In this document: one piece after another, positions 32,327 through 44,020 of the stretch
How positions within the stretch are numbered: the stretch's first letter is position 1
Layout: each line of letters starts with the position of its first letter
Assembly (NCBI GenBank): GCA_039707655.1
Contig: CM077670.1
Coordinates: forward strand, 145,680,001 to 145,744,000
Direction: 5' to 3'
Length of the DNA stretch: 64,000 nucleotides
Source: Elymus sibiricus
Taxonomy: Eukaryota > Streptophyta > Magnoliopsida > Poales > Poaceae
The notes under the pieces: generated by a model
Database searches by the model: none
The model's input: only the letters and a program-made list of their open reading frames with translations
What the model was told of the DNA's origin: nothing
Program-made: the position numbers and the translations under genes

Positions 32327-35300
32327 GTCAGCTGCTATCCTATGCCTAGTGCGCGATTTAGTTATCCTGCGCTCACCCGCCTGTAAACGCTAGTCCCTGA
32401 TGTTTTAATCAGCATATATGCATTTTGTGTGGGCCCTATCTTGGTGTATGTTGGTCCTATGATGATGATCCTTATATGTTAATTGATCTACTCTTCGTGC
32501 TCTACATGTTGGTTGCTGTTGCATGCATATTAGGATCCATGTAATTGCCATAATATCTGTTGCAAAAGTGCATCATGCTGTTAACTGCAGAAACTGTTAA
32601 TATTTGTCATTTTGTCATTTTTGTGTGATTTAATGCATGCACCATATGAGCAACTTGTCAACATGACTTTGGAGCATTTTCATGTGTTCTTTCTGTTAGT
32701 ATTTATTTCATGCCATGATATGCCTTTATGTGAGTGCCATGAGCTTGTAAACATGCCTAGTCTATGTTGCTGTTTCAAATAAAACTGTTTGTAATAAAAC
32801 TTGCCAACTTTGCTTGATGGTTGCCACTAATCTATAGCTCATATGCATATGATTCCTTCATGTGATTGGGTCTATGCAATGTGTACTTTGATGCCATGCC
32901 CTTGGTTGCCATGTAATTTTGCTGTAGCCTATTTATTTTATGCCTCCAACATGCCATCATGTTAACTCTGCTCATGTATATGCCCTGTTTAGCAGAACAT
33001 TGCATTTTGCATGGATCATATTGACTTAACCTTGATGCCTACGAACCTGAACCTTAAAGATGATTTGCAGTATGACATGTCTACTTTAAGTGCATATCAA
33101 GTTTGTGCCCATCATGTTACTGTAGCATGTAGTTTCGATGCTTGCAAAGTGCTATGTTGCTGTTTTGGGGCAGATTGTTATTAAAACTTGTGTTGCTTGT
33201 AATTGTTGAACCGTTGCCCCGTTTTGATCATGTCCTATATGAACTTGCTTAGAATTGTGTGTACCTTCATATTGTCAGGTTACATCCTTGATTTGAGAGT
33301 GTGTTGTTGATGTTTCCATGCATTTTGCATTATTGCCATGTTAACTTGTTTAGCTTATTTCTTCTAGACCGTAGCTCCGAATTAAATGATCTACATATGT
33401 AACTTGACTAGAAAAATGCGTAGATCATCATGATGCATGTTAACTTGCTGTTTAACCACTTTAACATTGTGTTTAATTCAGATCAGTACCAATTTCGAAA
33501 TTTGCATATGGGGATTTTCCGGAATTGTTGTTTGTGATTCCGGCCTCATTTAAACTTGCCTGGTTGTATGGATTGCTTATGCTTCATCTCTTGCTATGTT
33601 TAACAACATTTAATGTTGTCATGCATCATATGTGGATTGTGCATATGCAATGTTTTTGCTTGTGTGTTTACCATGTTGTTTGCTTCTTTCCGGTTGTGCT
33701 TCTTCTTGAAAGTTCCGGTTTCGATCCGGTTGTGAGGATTCTTTCGACTACGCGTGTTCGTCTTCTTCATGGACTCGATCTTCTTCCGAGCGGGATTTCA
33801 GGCAAGATGATGATGACCTTGGATATCTTTACTATCTTTTCTTGCTAGTTGTCTCGTTGCTATCGCTATGTCGCGCTTCCTACCACATATATGTCAGCCT
33901 CCCATATGCCATGATATAGCCTCTAACCACCCTTACCCAGCAAACCGTTGTTTGGCTATGTTACCGCTTTGCTTAGCCCCTTTCTTATAGCGTTGCTAGT
34001 TGCAGGTGCAGTTGCAGGTTGTTCCATGTTGGGACATGGATATGTTGGGATATCACAATATCTCTTATTTAATTAACGCATCTATATACTTGGTATTGGG
34101 TGGAAGGCTCGGCCTTTTGCCTAGTGTTTTGTTCCACTCAAGCCGCCCTAGTTTCCGTAATGCTCGTGTTATGATCCATGTTTAGCGTTCCTAACATGCT
34201 CAGGGGAATGGGACCCTCTTGACAATTCGCTTTGAATAACCGCTTCCAGCAAGGCCCAACTTTGGTGTTACCATTTGCCAACATAATAATACTGAATCAA
34301 TTAATTAATTTTGCATAGGGCGTCATGAACCCGAGGATTCTTAATTCAACATAATACAGGTGGGCCAGTGCTGATGGTGCTGGTCCAAAACTAGAGCAGC
34401 TTGCGGCGCCGCCTAGGGCAACTCGTGGACTTGGTCGCTGTAACCATAGCTCATCCGTCGTGGCCTGAGACGAGATACGCGCGGCTACTATCAGGGTGTC
34501 GGCACGTTGGGAGGTCTTGCTGGAATTGTGTTACCATTGTCGAAATGTCTGGTGCACCGGAATTCCGAGGATACTTTGGGCAATCTCGAGGTTGAGGTAT
34601 TTCCACCGCAGCTTGTGTAGGCTTATGACGGGCCAGGTTGGAACACCCCTGCAGGGTTAAATCTTACGCGAAGCCGTGCACGTGGTTATGTGGCACTTGG
34701 ATATCTATAACCTCCGGTTGTAGAGAACTTGACACTAAATCCTAATTAAAATACACCATCTGTGTGCATAACCGTGACTGTCTCTTTTCGAGGAAGTTCG
34801 AGAAGAGAACACGGTGGAGTTATGTTTGACTCGTAAGTAGGTGTTCAGGATCACTTGGTGATCATTTGTAGTTTGCAACCGTTTTGGGTAGATGCTCTTA
34901 TTATTCTTGTACTCGTAAGTTAGCCACCATATAATGCTTAGTGCTTGCTGCAACCTCACCACCTTACCCTTCCATAACCATTAAGCTTTGATAGTCTTGC
35001 TTCCCATGGTTATGGGATTGTTGAGTCCTCGTGGCTCACAGTTTACTACAAAAACAGTTGCAGGTACAGGTAATGCGATGATCTGACGTGAGAGCGATGC
35101 TTTTTTGCTTTTGGAGTTCTTCTGCTTCTTTTTCTTCGTCGATCTGGGGATAGGTTCCTGGTCGGCATCCTGGGCTAGCAGGGTGGATGTCGTTCTTCTT
35201 TTCGTTGATTTCATCCATAGTCGGATGCTGCCCTTCTGTATGATGTTTGTTATGTATTGATGTATTCATGTGATGATTATATGTATTTATATGTATCCCC

Positions 35301-35424
35301 ATCTATTATGTATGTGGTACGATGTAATGATATCCACCTTGCAAGCGTCTCCAATATGTGTTTCTACTCTTGGTGGGGCCTCCGAGTTCCTCGAAAATAG
35401 GATCGCATATTGGGCGTGACAAGT

Positions 35425-35436
35425 TGGTATCAGAGC
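35425..35436 (+). other. LARD1 PBS (initiator tRNA-Met)
   Basis: TGGTATCAGAGC, the standard complement of the plant initiator tRNA-Met 3' end, 3 bp after the LTR. Confidence 0.92.
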
Positions 35437-38400
35437 CTTGACCGACCATAGGAGCCCCCTTGATTGATCGAACCATTGACGAGTCTAGAAGAAAACTATT
35501 TTGAGTCCTAGTTATATATCGGAGAGTAGGAATTCTTTTTACTCCTTATCCCCATCGTCGCTCTGGTGAGGGATTGTGACGTAGGTGTTTTGATTGTTGG
35601 AATGGTTGCGATATCGGTGTGACGTGACTCTGTTCTCGGTGCCTCCTGATCGTATGGATTGGACCCGGGGAGTTGAGCTCCAAGGGGTTCTTGTCACATT
35701 CGCTATCGTTTCGGTTCCGAGAATACCAGAGGACGCCGACATCGAAACGCTTCTATACTTTTTGTGGTGGCAAATAGTGCCGTGACTTTTCCCCAGTACT
35801 GGTGGAGATAGCGCGGATGATCCACTATGACTAGTATCGCTGTGCTTTCGAAGGTCTGAGGTAGACGGATTTGCGATGTTTCTTGGTCGTGTGTGAAGGT
35901 TGTGGATTGGTTGCAGCTGATTAGGATATTATTGTTGTTGTGTGCTGAGTAGGTTCCCATATCCGCAACCTGATCTTATAACCAAGAACTTTTGGGAGTT
36001 CTTAGGTGGGAATTCAAGTATTAACTAGAATATCTTTTCCAATAGACACATGATACGATATGGGGTCTATCATATGTTTGTTCCGGCTTATTCTGCAAGC
36101 CACATCCTTTGTTTTGTTTTTTGTTGTGGTATTCGAGTTGCTTCGAAGTCAAGTGTGGATTCAAAATCTTTCCTAAGCGGTGTTCCCATATTTTGATGTG
36201 AAGGCCAATCCTTTTGATCATTGAGATTGTCATGACAATCCTTTTCACCCGATGTGTTTCTCTTCAAGTTAATCCAATCCTTTTAACATTTGCAAGATCA
36301 ATTCTCAGTTCTCTCAACGGCGTTCATTTCACCCATCCCAAGTTGTCTTTATTTTCCCCACCCTCCCACCCTTTTTCTTTACGGAGTCAAAATTCTCAAA
36401 TCAAGTATCCAATTTATTCGTGTGAAGTCTCTTCATTCTTTTCCTTCAATGTTCTTATCCGGTAATTTCTCGTGAAGATGCTCAGGAGCTACAAGTTCCT
36501 CATTCTTCATTCCCGTTTCTTCTCCGGTGTTCTAATTTCAAGCTCTCGGTGTTCATCATATCCTTTTCTTCGATTCTAATATTTTTTCCCATGTTGGAAA
36601 TTCTTACCCAAGCCTCTCTTGTTTATTCACCTCTGTCTACTCATATCCGGAGTGCAGAAATTATCTCAGAAGATTCATCTTTCCATTCAAGATCCGTTCG
36701 TTCTATTTTGAGGTTGCTATTTCATTCAAGTCATTTAATTCAACCGGTGCAGTCTCTATTTCAAGCAATTGTTCCAATGGTGTTTCTTTTCAGTGGGCCC
36801 ATAACCCACAGGTCTTTTCCCAGGAGCTTACCTGACTCTTCTAATTTCCGCGGAGTTATTCTCAAATTATTTCAAAGTTTGACGTAAGAATGGATTCCAT
36901 CAGTCATTTGCCTTCTCCAAGATCGCTTTTGAATTCTTTTCATCTATGGCTCAACCTTTCTATTCTTCATTAATCCGGAGTATCTCAAAATTCTTCATGG
37001 TAGCTCTCGTTGTCCTTCTCAGCGTTGAAGATCGAAGAAGAGTATCTCTTAAATTATATCCGTTCTCTTGAAGATTTGTGGTTCTAGCTTCATGCCATCC
37101 TCTCAAATCATTTTCGATTGTGGAAAATTCTTTTCATACCCATCCAGAGAATCTCATGAGTTCTTTCCATTTTCGATTCTCCGGAGGCCGTCATTCAGAA
37201 GAATTATTCATTCTGAACGCTCATCTCTAGTCTCAAATTCTTCCGGTGCTTCATTCAAGTATTCTCCAATAAGCTTGTGATCTCTTCATTCTCTTGTAAT
37301 TATTTTCCCTCAAGTATCTTCAATGCCTTTCTAATTCTTTCCGGCGATTCGTTCTCTTCTCTTCATTCGTTTTCAATTCTTACGGTGGTTCATTCAACAT
37401 TCCTCTTCATTTGCTATCGTCTCATTTCATTCGTTCTTTCCAATCCTACCGGTGGTCCATTGAAGATTTTTTCCCAAGTTGGCGCTATATCTCTCTTTAA
37501 TCTTTTCAAGAAGAATAAGTAGTATGCAAATCCATTGCTGTTCATCAATTTATTTTGATGAAGGATAGACATATCATAATTCTTATTCTTGTTCATGGAG
37601 GTGATTTAATTCCTTCTTCCGGAGTTTGTTCTTGATGAATAAATTCTCGATTCGAAGTTGTTCATATTTTTTCTTGTCCGGAGTTCCAGGTTTTCTCGGT
37701 TATCTCATCGCGAAGCTCCATCTAAATCATTGCAAGGCTTCATCTTGTTCTTTTCAACCTTCGTTTCTATCATCCCTTTGTTTACCGGAGTTCTTCATGG
37801 TGGTTCATCAAGGATTTAATTCATTCTCGAAGTGTTCTTCGAGGAGCTCAAGCATTCTTCATATTGCATTCCGAAATGCAAATCCTTTCTACCTTGTCTT
37901 GAGGTGGTGTTATGTCCTTCTTGACAATTTGTCTTCGTGTTTCATGATTCACAGTTGTCAAGAATGAGATATTTAAACCCATCATTTTTCTCTCCGTTCA
38001 GGAATGAATTATCTTGGTATAGATTTCACTGAAAGCCTATCCTAAGGAATGTTGCTATTGTGGTGCTTATCAATGATCCAAGTTTCTCCTTCTCTTCTCG
38101 GTGAAAGGGTTTTCATCTCTTCGAGATCTCAAGCAATCAATTCTTTCCGTAGTGGCAGAATTTCACCTCAAGTTTTGGAGATGTTTTCCATAAGTCCACG
38201 ACAAGATTATTCTTTCCGTTGTTGATTTTTCCAATAGCTCCGTTCAATCCTTCTTTGCGAGGATACTTTTCAAATTCAATTGTGGTAGAAGTTGTCATTT
38301 TCTTCTCCGTTCTTTTCTTTCCAACGATCTAGCTTCTATTCTTTCATTCCGGAGGCATTGTCGTGTTTCTCTCTTCGACCCATTATCTCGTTTCGCCAAG

Positions 38401-38648
38401 ATCATGTTTTTTCCTTGCTTATCCATTTTACCGGAGTGCTATGTTCTCTTTGCAAGTATTTTTTCATCTTATCAAGCCTTGCTTCTCTTTTTAACCGGAG
38501 TGCTATCCAAATTCTTTCTTGCCCTTGTGCTATTCTTCATGACTTTGCAACCACTCAAGGTTCGTTGGTTTCACTCGTTTGTCAAAGAAGCAACTTTGTT
38601 TTACCTATTCCGTTTTCCTCTTCCTCTTCAATCTTCCGGTTCCTTCCT

Positions 38649-38687
38649 AAGATCTCGGGTCGAGATCTTGTGTTAGTGGAGGAGAGT
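38649..38687 (+). other. Hairpin plus polypurine tract of LARD1
   Basis: AAGATCTCG-GGT-CGAGATCTT (38649-38669) is a perfect 9-bp stem with a 3-nt loop. The purine-rich GTGGAGGAGAG follows, and the 3' LTR starts at 38688. LARD2 has a similar hairpin in the same place. Confidence 0.8.
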
Positions 38688-41600
38688 TGTGACAACCCGA
38701 GACCGATGCTCTAGATGTCTTCCATTTATTCGTCGTCATTGCCATGTCATTCGCTTGCGTGTTGCACTTGGCCATGTCATCATGTGCATTTCATCCGCAT
38801 GTTTTTAAAAAACTTGCATCCGTTCGTAGTGGCGTTCTTCCCGTTCCTTTCGTTGTCCGTTTCGAGTCCCGACACACTCGACGCGCCCGCGGCACCTCCG
38901 AAATATTATTTTATAAGTGGGATAAAAATGTTCTCGGAATGGGTTGAAAGTTGGCGTGCGGTCTTATTTTATTATGGGTAGACCGCCTGCCAAATTTCGT
39001 TCGATTCGGAGGTCGTTTGATGCCTCAACGGATAACTATAGCGGCACTATAGCCGGATAAACGTCGGACGTTTTCGGTATCCAAAAACTGTTGCCGGGCC
39101 TCTCTCTCTTCTCTCCTGCAGCCCTTGGCCTTTCTAGCACACCCCTCAACCAGCCCACTAGCCCAGCCTACCCCCTCTTGCAACCGGAGTCGTCCGATCG
39201 CGATCGGAGGGCTCCGAAACACCCCCAAACCCTCAACCCTAGCATCCCTGCCTATTTAAACCACCTCCCCTTGCCATTTTTGGGCAACCCTAGCCTCCTC
39301 GGGATCCATTCCGCCGCCAGCCACCTCCCACCTCTCCACCGCCGCCAAGGGGCGCCCTCACCGCCAACAGCCGCAACCCGTGGCCTCTCTCGTGCTGCCA
39401 CGTCGCCCTCTGGCGCCCTCCAGCCAGCCGCGGCCCGCCAAGCCCACGGGGAGCCCGCCCTGGGCCGATCCGGGCCCGAGCCAGCCGCCTGCTCCGCTGC
39501 ACCGCGCGCCGCCGTTCGCTCCCTGCCTGAGCACCGCCTCGCCGCACCATCGCCGGCCGCCGCGCCCTCGCGCCTCGCCGCACCGCCGCCGAGCCACCAC
39601 CGCGCCTCGCCGCCGCCTCCCCGCGCCCGTGCCGGACCTCGCCGCCTCCCAGCGCCGCCGCCGTCTGAGCCGCGCGCCCATGCGTCGTCCGGCTCCGCCG
39701 CGCCCCGCAGCTCGCCGCCAGCCCCGTCTCCGGCCAGATCTGGGCAGGGGACGGCCGGATCCGCCTCGTCCCGCTCTCCCCAACCGCGCCGCCCTCACTC
39801 CATCGCGCCGTCGTGCCACCGCGCGCCGTCGCCGGGTCGCCAGACCCCGCCGCGCCCTCGCTGCTCCAGGTCGACGCGCCAGCCGCCGGGACCCCGTCGT
39901 CCCTCGTCCACCCCGTCCCGCGATCCAAACGCCGACTTGCTCCGCCTCGTCCCGGTACCGCATCGTCCGTCTGGACCGTGCTGTGCCGCGAACCAAACGG
40001 GCCCCTGCACCGCGCCGTCCCGCTTTCCCCGTCCAGGCGGCCCACGGGCCCAAGGTGAGCGTCAGCTGCTATCCTACGCCTAGTGCGCGATTTACTTATC
40101 CTGCGCTCACCCGCCTGTAAACGCTAGTCCCTGATGTTTTAATCAGCAAATATGCATTTTGTGTGGGCCCTATCTTGGTGTATGTTGGTCCTATGATGAT
40201 GATCCTTATATGTTAATTGATCTACTCTTCATGCTCTACATGTTGGTTGCTGTTGCATGCATATTAGGATCCATGTAATTGCCATAATATCTGTTGCAAA
40301 AGTGCATCATGCTGTTAACTGCAGAAACTGTTAATATTTGTCATTTTGTCATTTTTGTGTGATTTAATGCATGCACCATATGAGCAACTTGTCAACATCA
40401 CTTTGGAGCATTTTCATGTGTTCTTTCTGTTAGTATTTATTTCATGCCATGATATGCCTTTATGTGAGTGCCATGAGCTTGTAAACATGCCTAGTCTATG
40501 TTGCTGTTTCAAATAAAACTGTCTGTAATAAAACTTGCCAACTTTGCATGATGGTTGCCACTAATCTATAGCTCATATGCATATGATTCCTTCATCTGAT
40601 TTGGTCTATGCAATGTGTACTTTGTTGCCATGCCCTTGGTTGCCATGTAATATTGCTGTAGCATATTTATTTCATGCCTCCAACATGCCAGCACGTTAAC
40701 TCTGCTCATGTATATGCCCTGTTTAGCAGAACATTGCATTTTGCATGGATCATATGGACTTAACCTTGATGCCTATGAACCTGAACCTTAAAGATGATTT
40801 GCAGTATGTCATGTCTACTTTAAGTGCATACCAAGTTTGTGCCCATCATGTTTCTGTAGCATGTAGTTTCGATGCTTGCAAAGTGCTATGTTGCTGTTTT
40901 GGGGCAGATTGTTATTAAAACGTGTGTTGCTTGTAATGGTTGAACCGTTGCCCCGTTTTGATCATGTCCTATATGAACTTGCTTAGAATTGTGTGTACCT
41001 TCATATTGTCAGGTTACATCCTTGATTTGAGAGTGTGTTGTTGATGTTTCCATGCATTTTGCATTATTGCCATGTTAACTTGTTTAGCTCATTTCTTCTA
41101 GACCGTAGCTCCGAATTAAATGATCTACATATGTAACTTGACTAGAAAAATGCGTAGATCATCATGATGCATGTTAACTTGCTGTTTAACCACTTTAACA
41201 TTGTGTTTAATTCAGATCAGTACCAATTTCAAAATTTGCATATGGGGATTTTCCGGAATTGTTGTTTGTGATTCCGGCCTCATTTAAACTTGCCTGGTTG
41301 TATGGATTTCTTATGCTTCATCTCTTGCCATGTTTAACAACATTTAATCTTGTCATGCATCAAATGTGGATATCTTTACTATCTTTGCTTGCTAGTTGTC
41401 TCGTTGTTATCGCTATGTCGCGCTTCCTACCACATATATGTCAGCCTCCCATATGCCATGATACAGCCTCTAACCACCCTTACCCAGCAAACCATTGTTT
41501 GGCTATGTTACCGCTTTGCTCAGCCCCTTTCTTATAGCGTTGCTAGTTGCAGGTGCAGTTGCAGGTTGTTCCATGTTGGGATATCACAATATCTCTTATT

Positions 41601-42955
41601 TAATTAACGCATCTATATACTTGGTATTGGGTGGAAGGCTCGGCCTTTTGCCTAGTGTTTTGTTCCACTCAAGCCGCCCTAGTTTTCGTAATGCTGGTGT
41701 TATGATCCATGTTTAGCGTTCCTAACATGCTCAGGGGAATGGGACCCTCTTGACAGTTTGCTTTGAATAACCGCTTCCAGCAAGGCCCAACTTTGGTGTT
41801 ACCATTTGCCAACATAATAATACTGAATCAATTAATTAATTTTGCATAGGGCGTCATGAACCCGAGGATTATTAATTCAACATAATACTGGTGGGCCAGT
41901 GCTGATGGTGCTGGTCCAAAACTAGAGCAGCTTGCGGCGCTGCCCGGGGCAACTCGTGGACTTGGTCGCTGTAACCATAGCTCATCCGTCGTGGCCTGAG
42001 ACGAGATATGCGCGGCTACTATCAGGGTGTTGGCACGTCGGGATGTCTTGCTGGAATTGTGTTACCATTGTCGAAATGTCTTGTGCACCGGAATTCCGAG
42101 GATACTTTGGGCTATCTCGAGGTTGAGGTATTTCCACCGCAGCTTATGTAGGCTTACGATGGGCCAGGTTGGAACACCCCTGCAGGGTTAAATCTTACGC
42201 GAAGCCGTGCCCGCGGTTATGTGGCACTTGGATATCTATAACCTCCGGTTGTAGAGAACTTGACACTAAATCCTAATTAAAATACACCAACCGTGTGCGT
42301 AACCGTGACTGTATCTTTTCGAGGAAGTTCGAGAAGTGAACACGGTGGGGTTATGTTTGACTCGTAAGGAGGTGTTCAGGATCACTTAGTGATCATTTGT
42401 AGTTTGCGACCGTTTTGCGTAGATGCTCTTCTTATTCTTGTACTCGTAAGTTAGCCACCATATAATGCTTAGTGCTTGCTGCAACCTCACCACCTTACCC
42501 TTCCATACCCATTAAGCTTTGATAGTCATGCTACCCATGGTTATGGGATTGCTGAGTCCTCGTGGCTCACAGTTTACTACAACAACAGTTGCAGGTATAG
42601 GTAATGCGATGATCTGACGTGAGAGCGATGCTTGTTTGCTTTTGGAGTTCTTCTTCTGCTTCTTCTTCTTCGTCGATCTGGGGATAGGTTCCTGGTCGGC
42701 AGCCTGGGCTAGCAGGGTGGATGTCGGTCTTCTTTTCGTTGATTTCATCCGTAGTCGGATGCTGCCCTTCTGTATGATGTTTGTTATGTATTGATGTATT
42801 CATGTGATGATTATATGTATTTATATGTATCCCCATCTATTATGAATGTGGTACGATGTAATGATATCCACCTTGCAAGCGTCTCAAATATGCGTTTCTA
42901 CTCTTGGTGGGGCCTCCGAGTTCCTCGAGAATAGGATCGCATATTGGGCGTGACA
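38688..42955 (+). repeat. LARD1 3' LTR
   Basis: 4268 bp, from TGTGACAACCCG to GGGCGTGACA. It is 201 bp shorter than the 5' LTR, almost all from a 187-bp deletion at about 41371 between short GGAT repeats and a 16-bp deletion near 41578. Other differences are scattered substitutions. Confidence 0.93.
39253..39260 (+). promoter_or_regulatory. TATA box of LARD1 3' LTR
   Basis: TATTTAAA at the position equivalent to 31519-31526. It could drive readout into downstream DNA. Confidence 0.6.
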
Positions 42956-42960
42956 TCAAC

Positions 42961-43965
42961 AATGTATAGATCACCTCTACGAATGCCGGTAAAGACCTTA
43001 TTATGATTATCTCGACAAAACACTTGGCAATTGACTTCGGTAAATAGAACATTGAAACCAAAGTCGGCTAGTCTAGATACGGAAAGAAGATTGTAGCCAA
43101 GAGATTAAACAAGCATAACATTTCGAATGGAGCTATCATTGGATATGGCCACCTTACCAAGGCCAAGTACCTTACCCTTGGAGTTGTCTCCAAAAGTCAC
43201 ATACTTGCATGGACCATCGTTCTTTGCAAGCTCATGAAACATGTCTCTATCTCCGGTCATGTGATCGGTACATCCACTATCAAGAATCCACACTTTTCCT
43301 CCGGCCATGTAATGTCGAAAATTTGCCATGAGGCTAAGATTCCTCATAGTCTTCTCATATTCTATATCAAATTCTTCGTACTCATCATAATAGCCATGCT
43401 CAACATCATCATCATCAATGTGTATGTGATCATCACCTAGGGCAATGAATTCATTAGTTTCATGATCATGACAATGTTCAAGTTTATAAATTCTAATGGC
43501 TTCCGTGATAATGTTACTAATAGTTCTAATATCTCCTTTAGCACGCATAAGATCACGAAGCTCAAATAAGCAATCATCAAAGTTAGCATCACTAGGCTTC
43601 ATCTTGTGAAAAGCAATAGTCTTATGAAGAATCACCTCAAGATTCTTTAAAGAGTAGTTGGGATATCGCTATTCCAAGTCATTCCATAGAGTATAGGCAC
43701 AATCAAAGTTTTGCATACAACCAAGCACAACTTTAGGTAATCCTCTAATGATAAGATTGATTGTTCTAAGATTACGAAGCATGTCAATTTCCTCTTCATG
43801 AGTGGGATGCAAGGGATCAATGGGAGGAACATAAGGATTATGAATGTACTTGCTCAAGTTAAATTCATCAAAGATATCAAGCATGTCATCATTCCAAAAG
43901 TGATAATACTCCCCATTGAGAATAGGCACTCTACGTTTAAGACTCCCCAAAGTAGACACATCCAT
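42961..43965 (-). pseudogene. gag: Copia gag and protease start, broken
   Basis: Minus strand, starting at ATG 43965 (MDVSTLGSLKR), about 40 bp after the PBS. The Gag part shows NGEYYHFWNDDMLDIF and NFDCAYTLWNDLE. I do not see a CCHC knuckle. The protease active site ILDSGCTDHMTG lies near 43290-43255, followed by VTFGDNSKGKVLGLG. Stops at 43669-43671 (from TGG) and 43105-43107 break it. The frame continues through the LARD1 insertion into integrase. The ATG at 44310, which would add LTR-encoded residues, is not a likely start. Confidence 0.88.
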
Positions 43966-44006
43966 CTCCCTCCAATGGTGATTAAACCAAATCAATGGAG
44001 ACCAAA

Positions 44007-44018
44007 GCTCTGATACCA
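44007..44018 (-). other. Copia PBS (initiator tRNA-Met)
   Basis: TGGTATCAGAGC on the minus strand, 2 bp after the 5' LTR. Confidence 0.92.
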
Positions 44019-44020
44019 AT

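Larger units (their letters stand above)
30953..35421 (+). repeat. LARD1 5' LTR
   Basis: 4469 bp, from TGTGACACCCC to GGGCGTGACA. It has a promoter and GC-rich leader in its first third and long AT-rich DNA after about 32325. It keeps a 187-bp block (about 33637-33823) and a 16-bp repeat (near 34030) that the 3' LTR has lost. Confidence 0.93.
35422..38687 (+). other. LARD1 non-coding interior
   Basis: 3266 bp without gag, pol or any frame above about 140 codons. From about 36200 to 38650 the plus strand is strongly pyrimidine-rich, with endless variants of TTCATTC, TCTTC and CCGGAG(T/G)TTC, giving clear strand asymmetry. It is probably needed in cis for packaging or RNA structure, as proposed for LARDs. 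Confidence 0.8.
30953..42955 (+). mobile_element. LARD1: Sukkula-like large retrotransposon derivative
   Basis: 12,003 bp, flanked by TCAAC (30948-30952 and 42956-42960). It inserted in the Copia pol frame; removing it and one TSD copy restores the frame across the junction (YIV then DFTKK). LTRs are 4469 and 4268 bp and the interior is 3266 bp with no gag or pol. LTRs near 4.5 kb, a non-coding interior near 3.5 kb and an initiator-Met PBS match the LARD class described from barley (Sukkula). It is non-autonomous and would depend on a Gypsy partner. Confidence 0.92.

Noticed and set aside
31357..32349. 330-codon frame in the LARD1 LTR, also open at 39091-40083
   Set aside because: Three other frames on both strands are open over the same GC-rich block, the product is Pro/Arg/Ser low complexity, and it starts upstream of the LTR TATA box. 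Kept only as a GC-rich leader.
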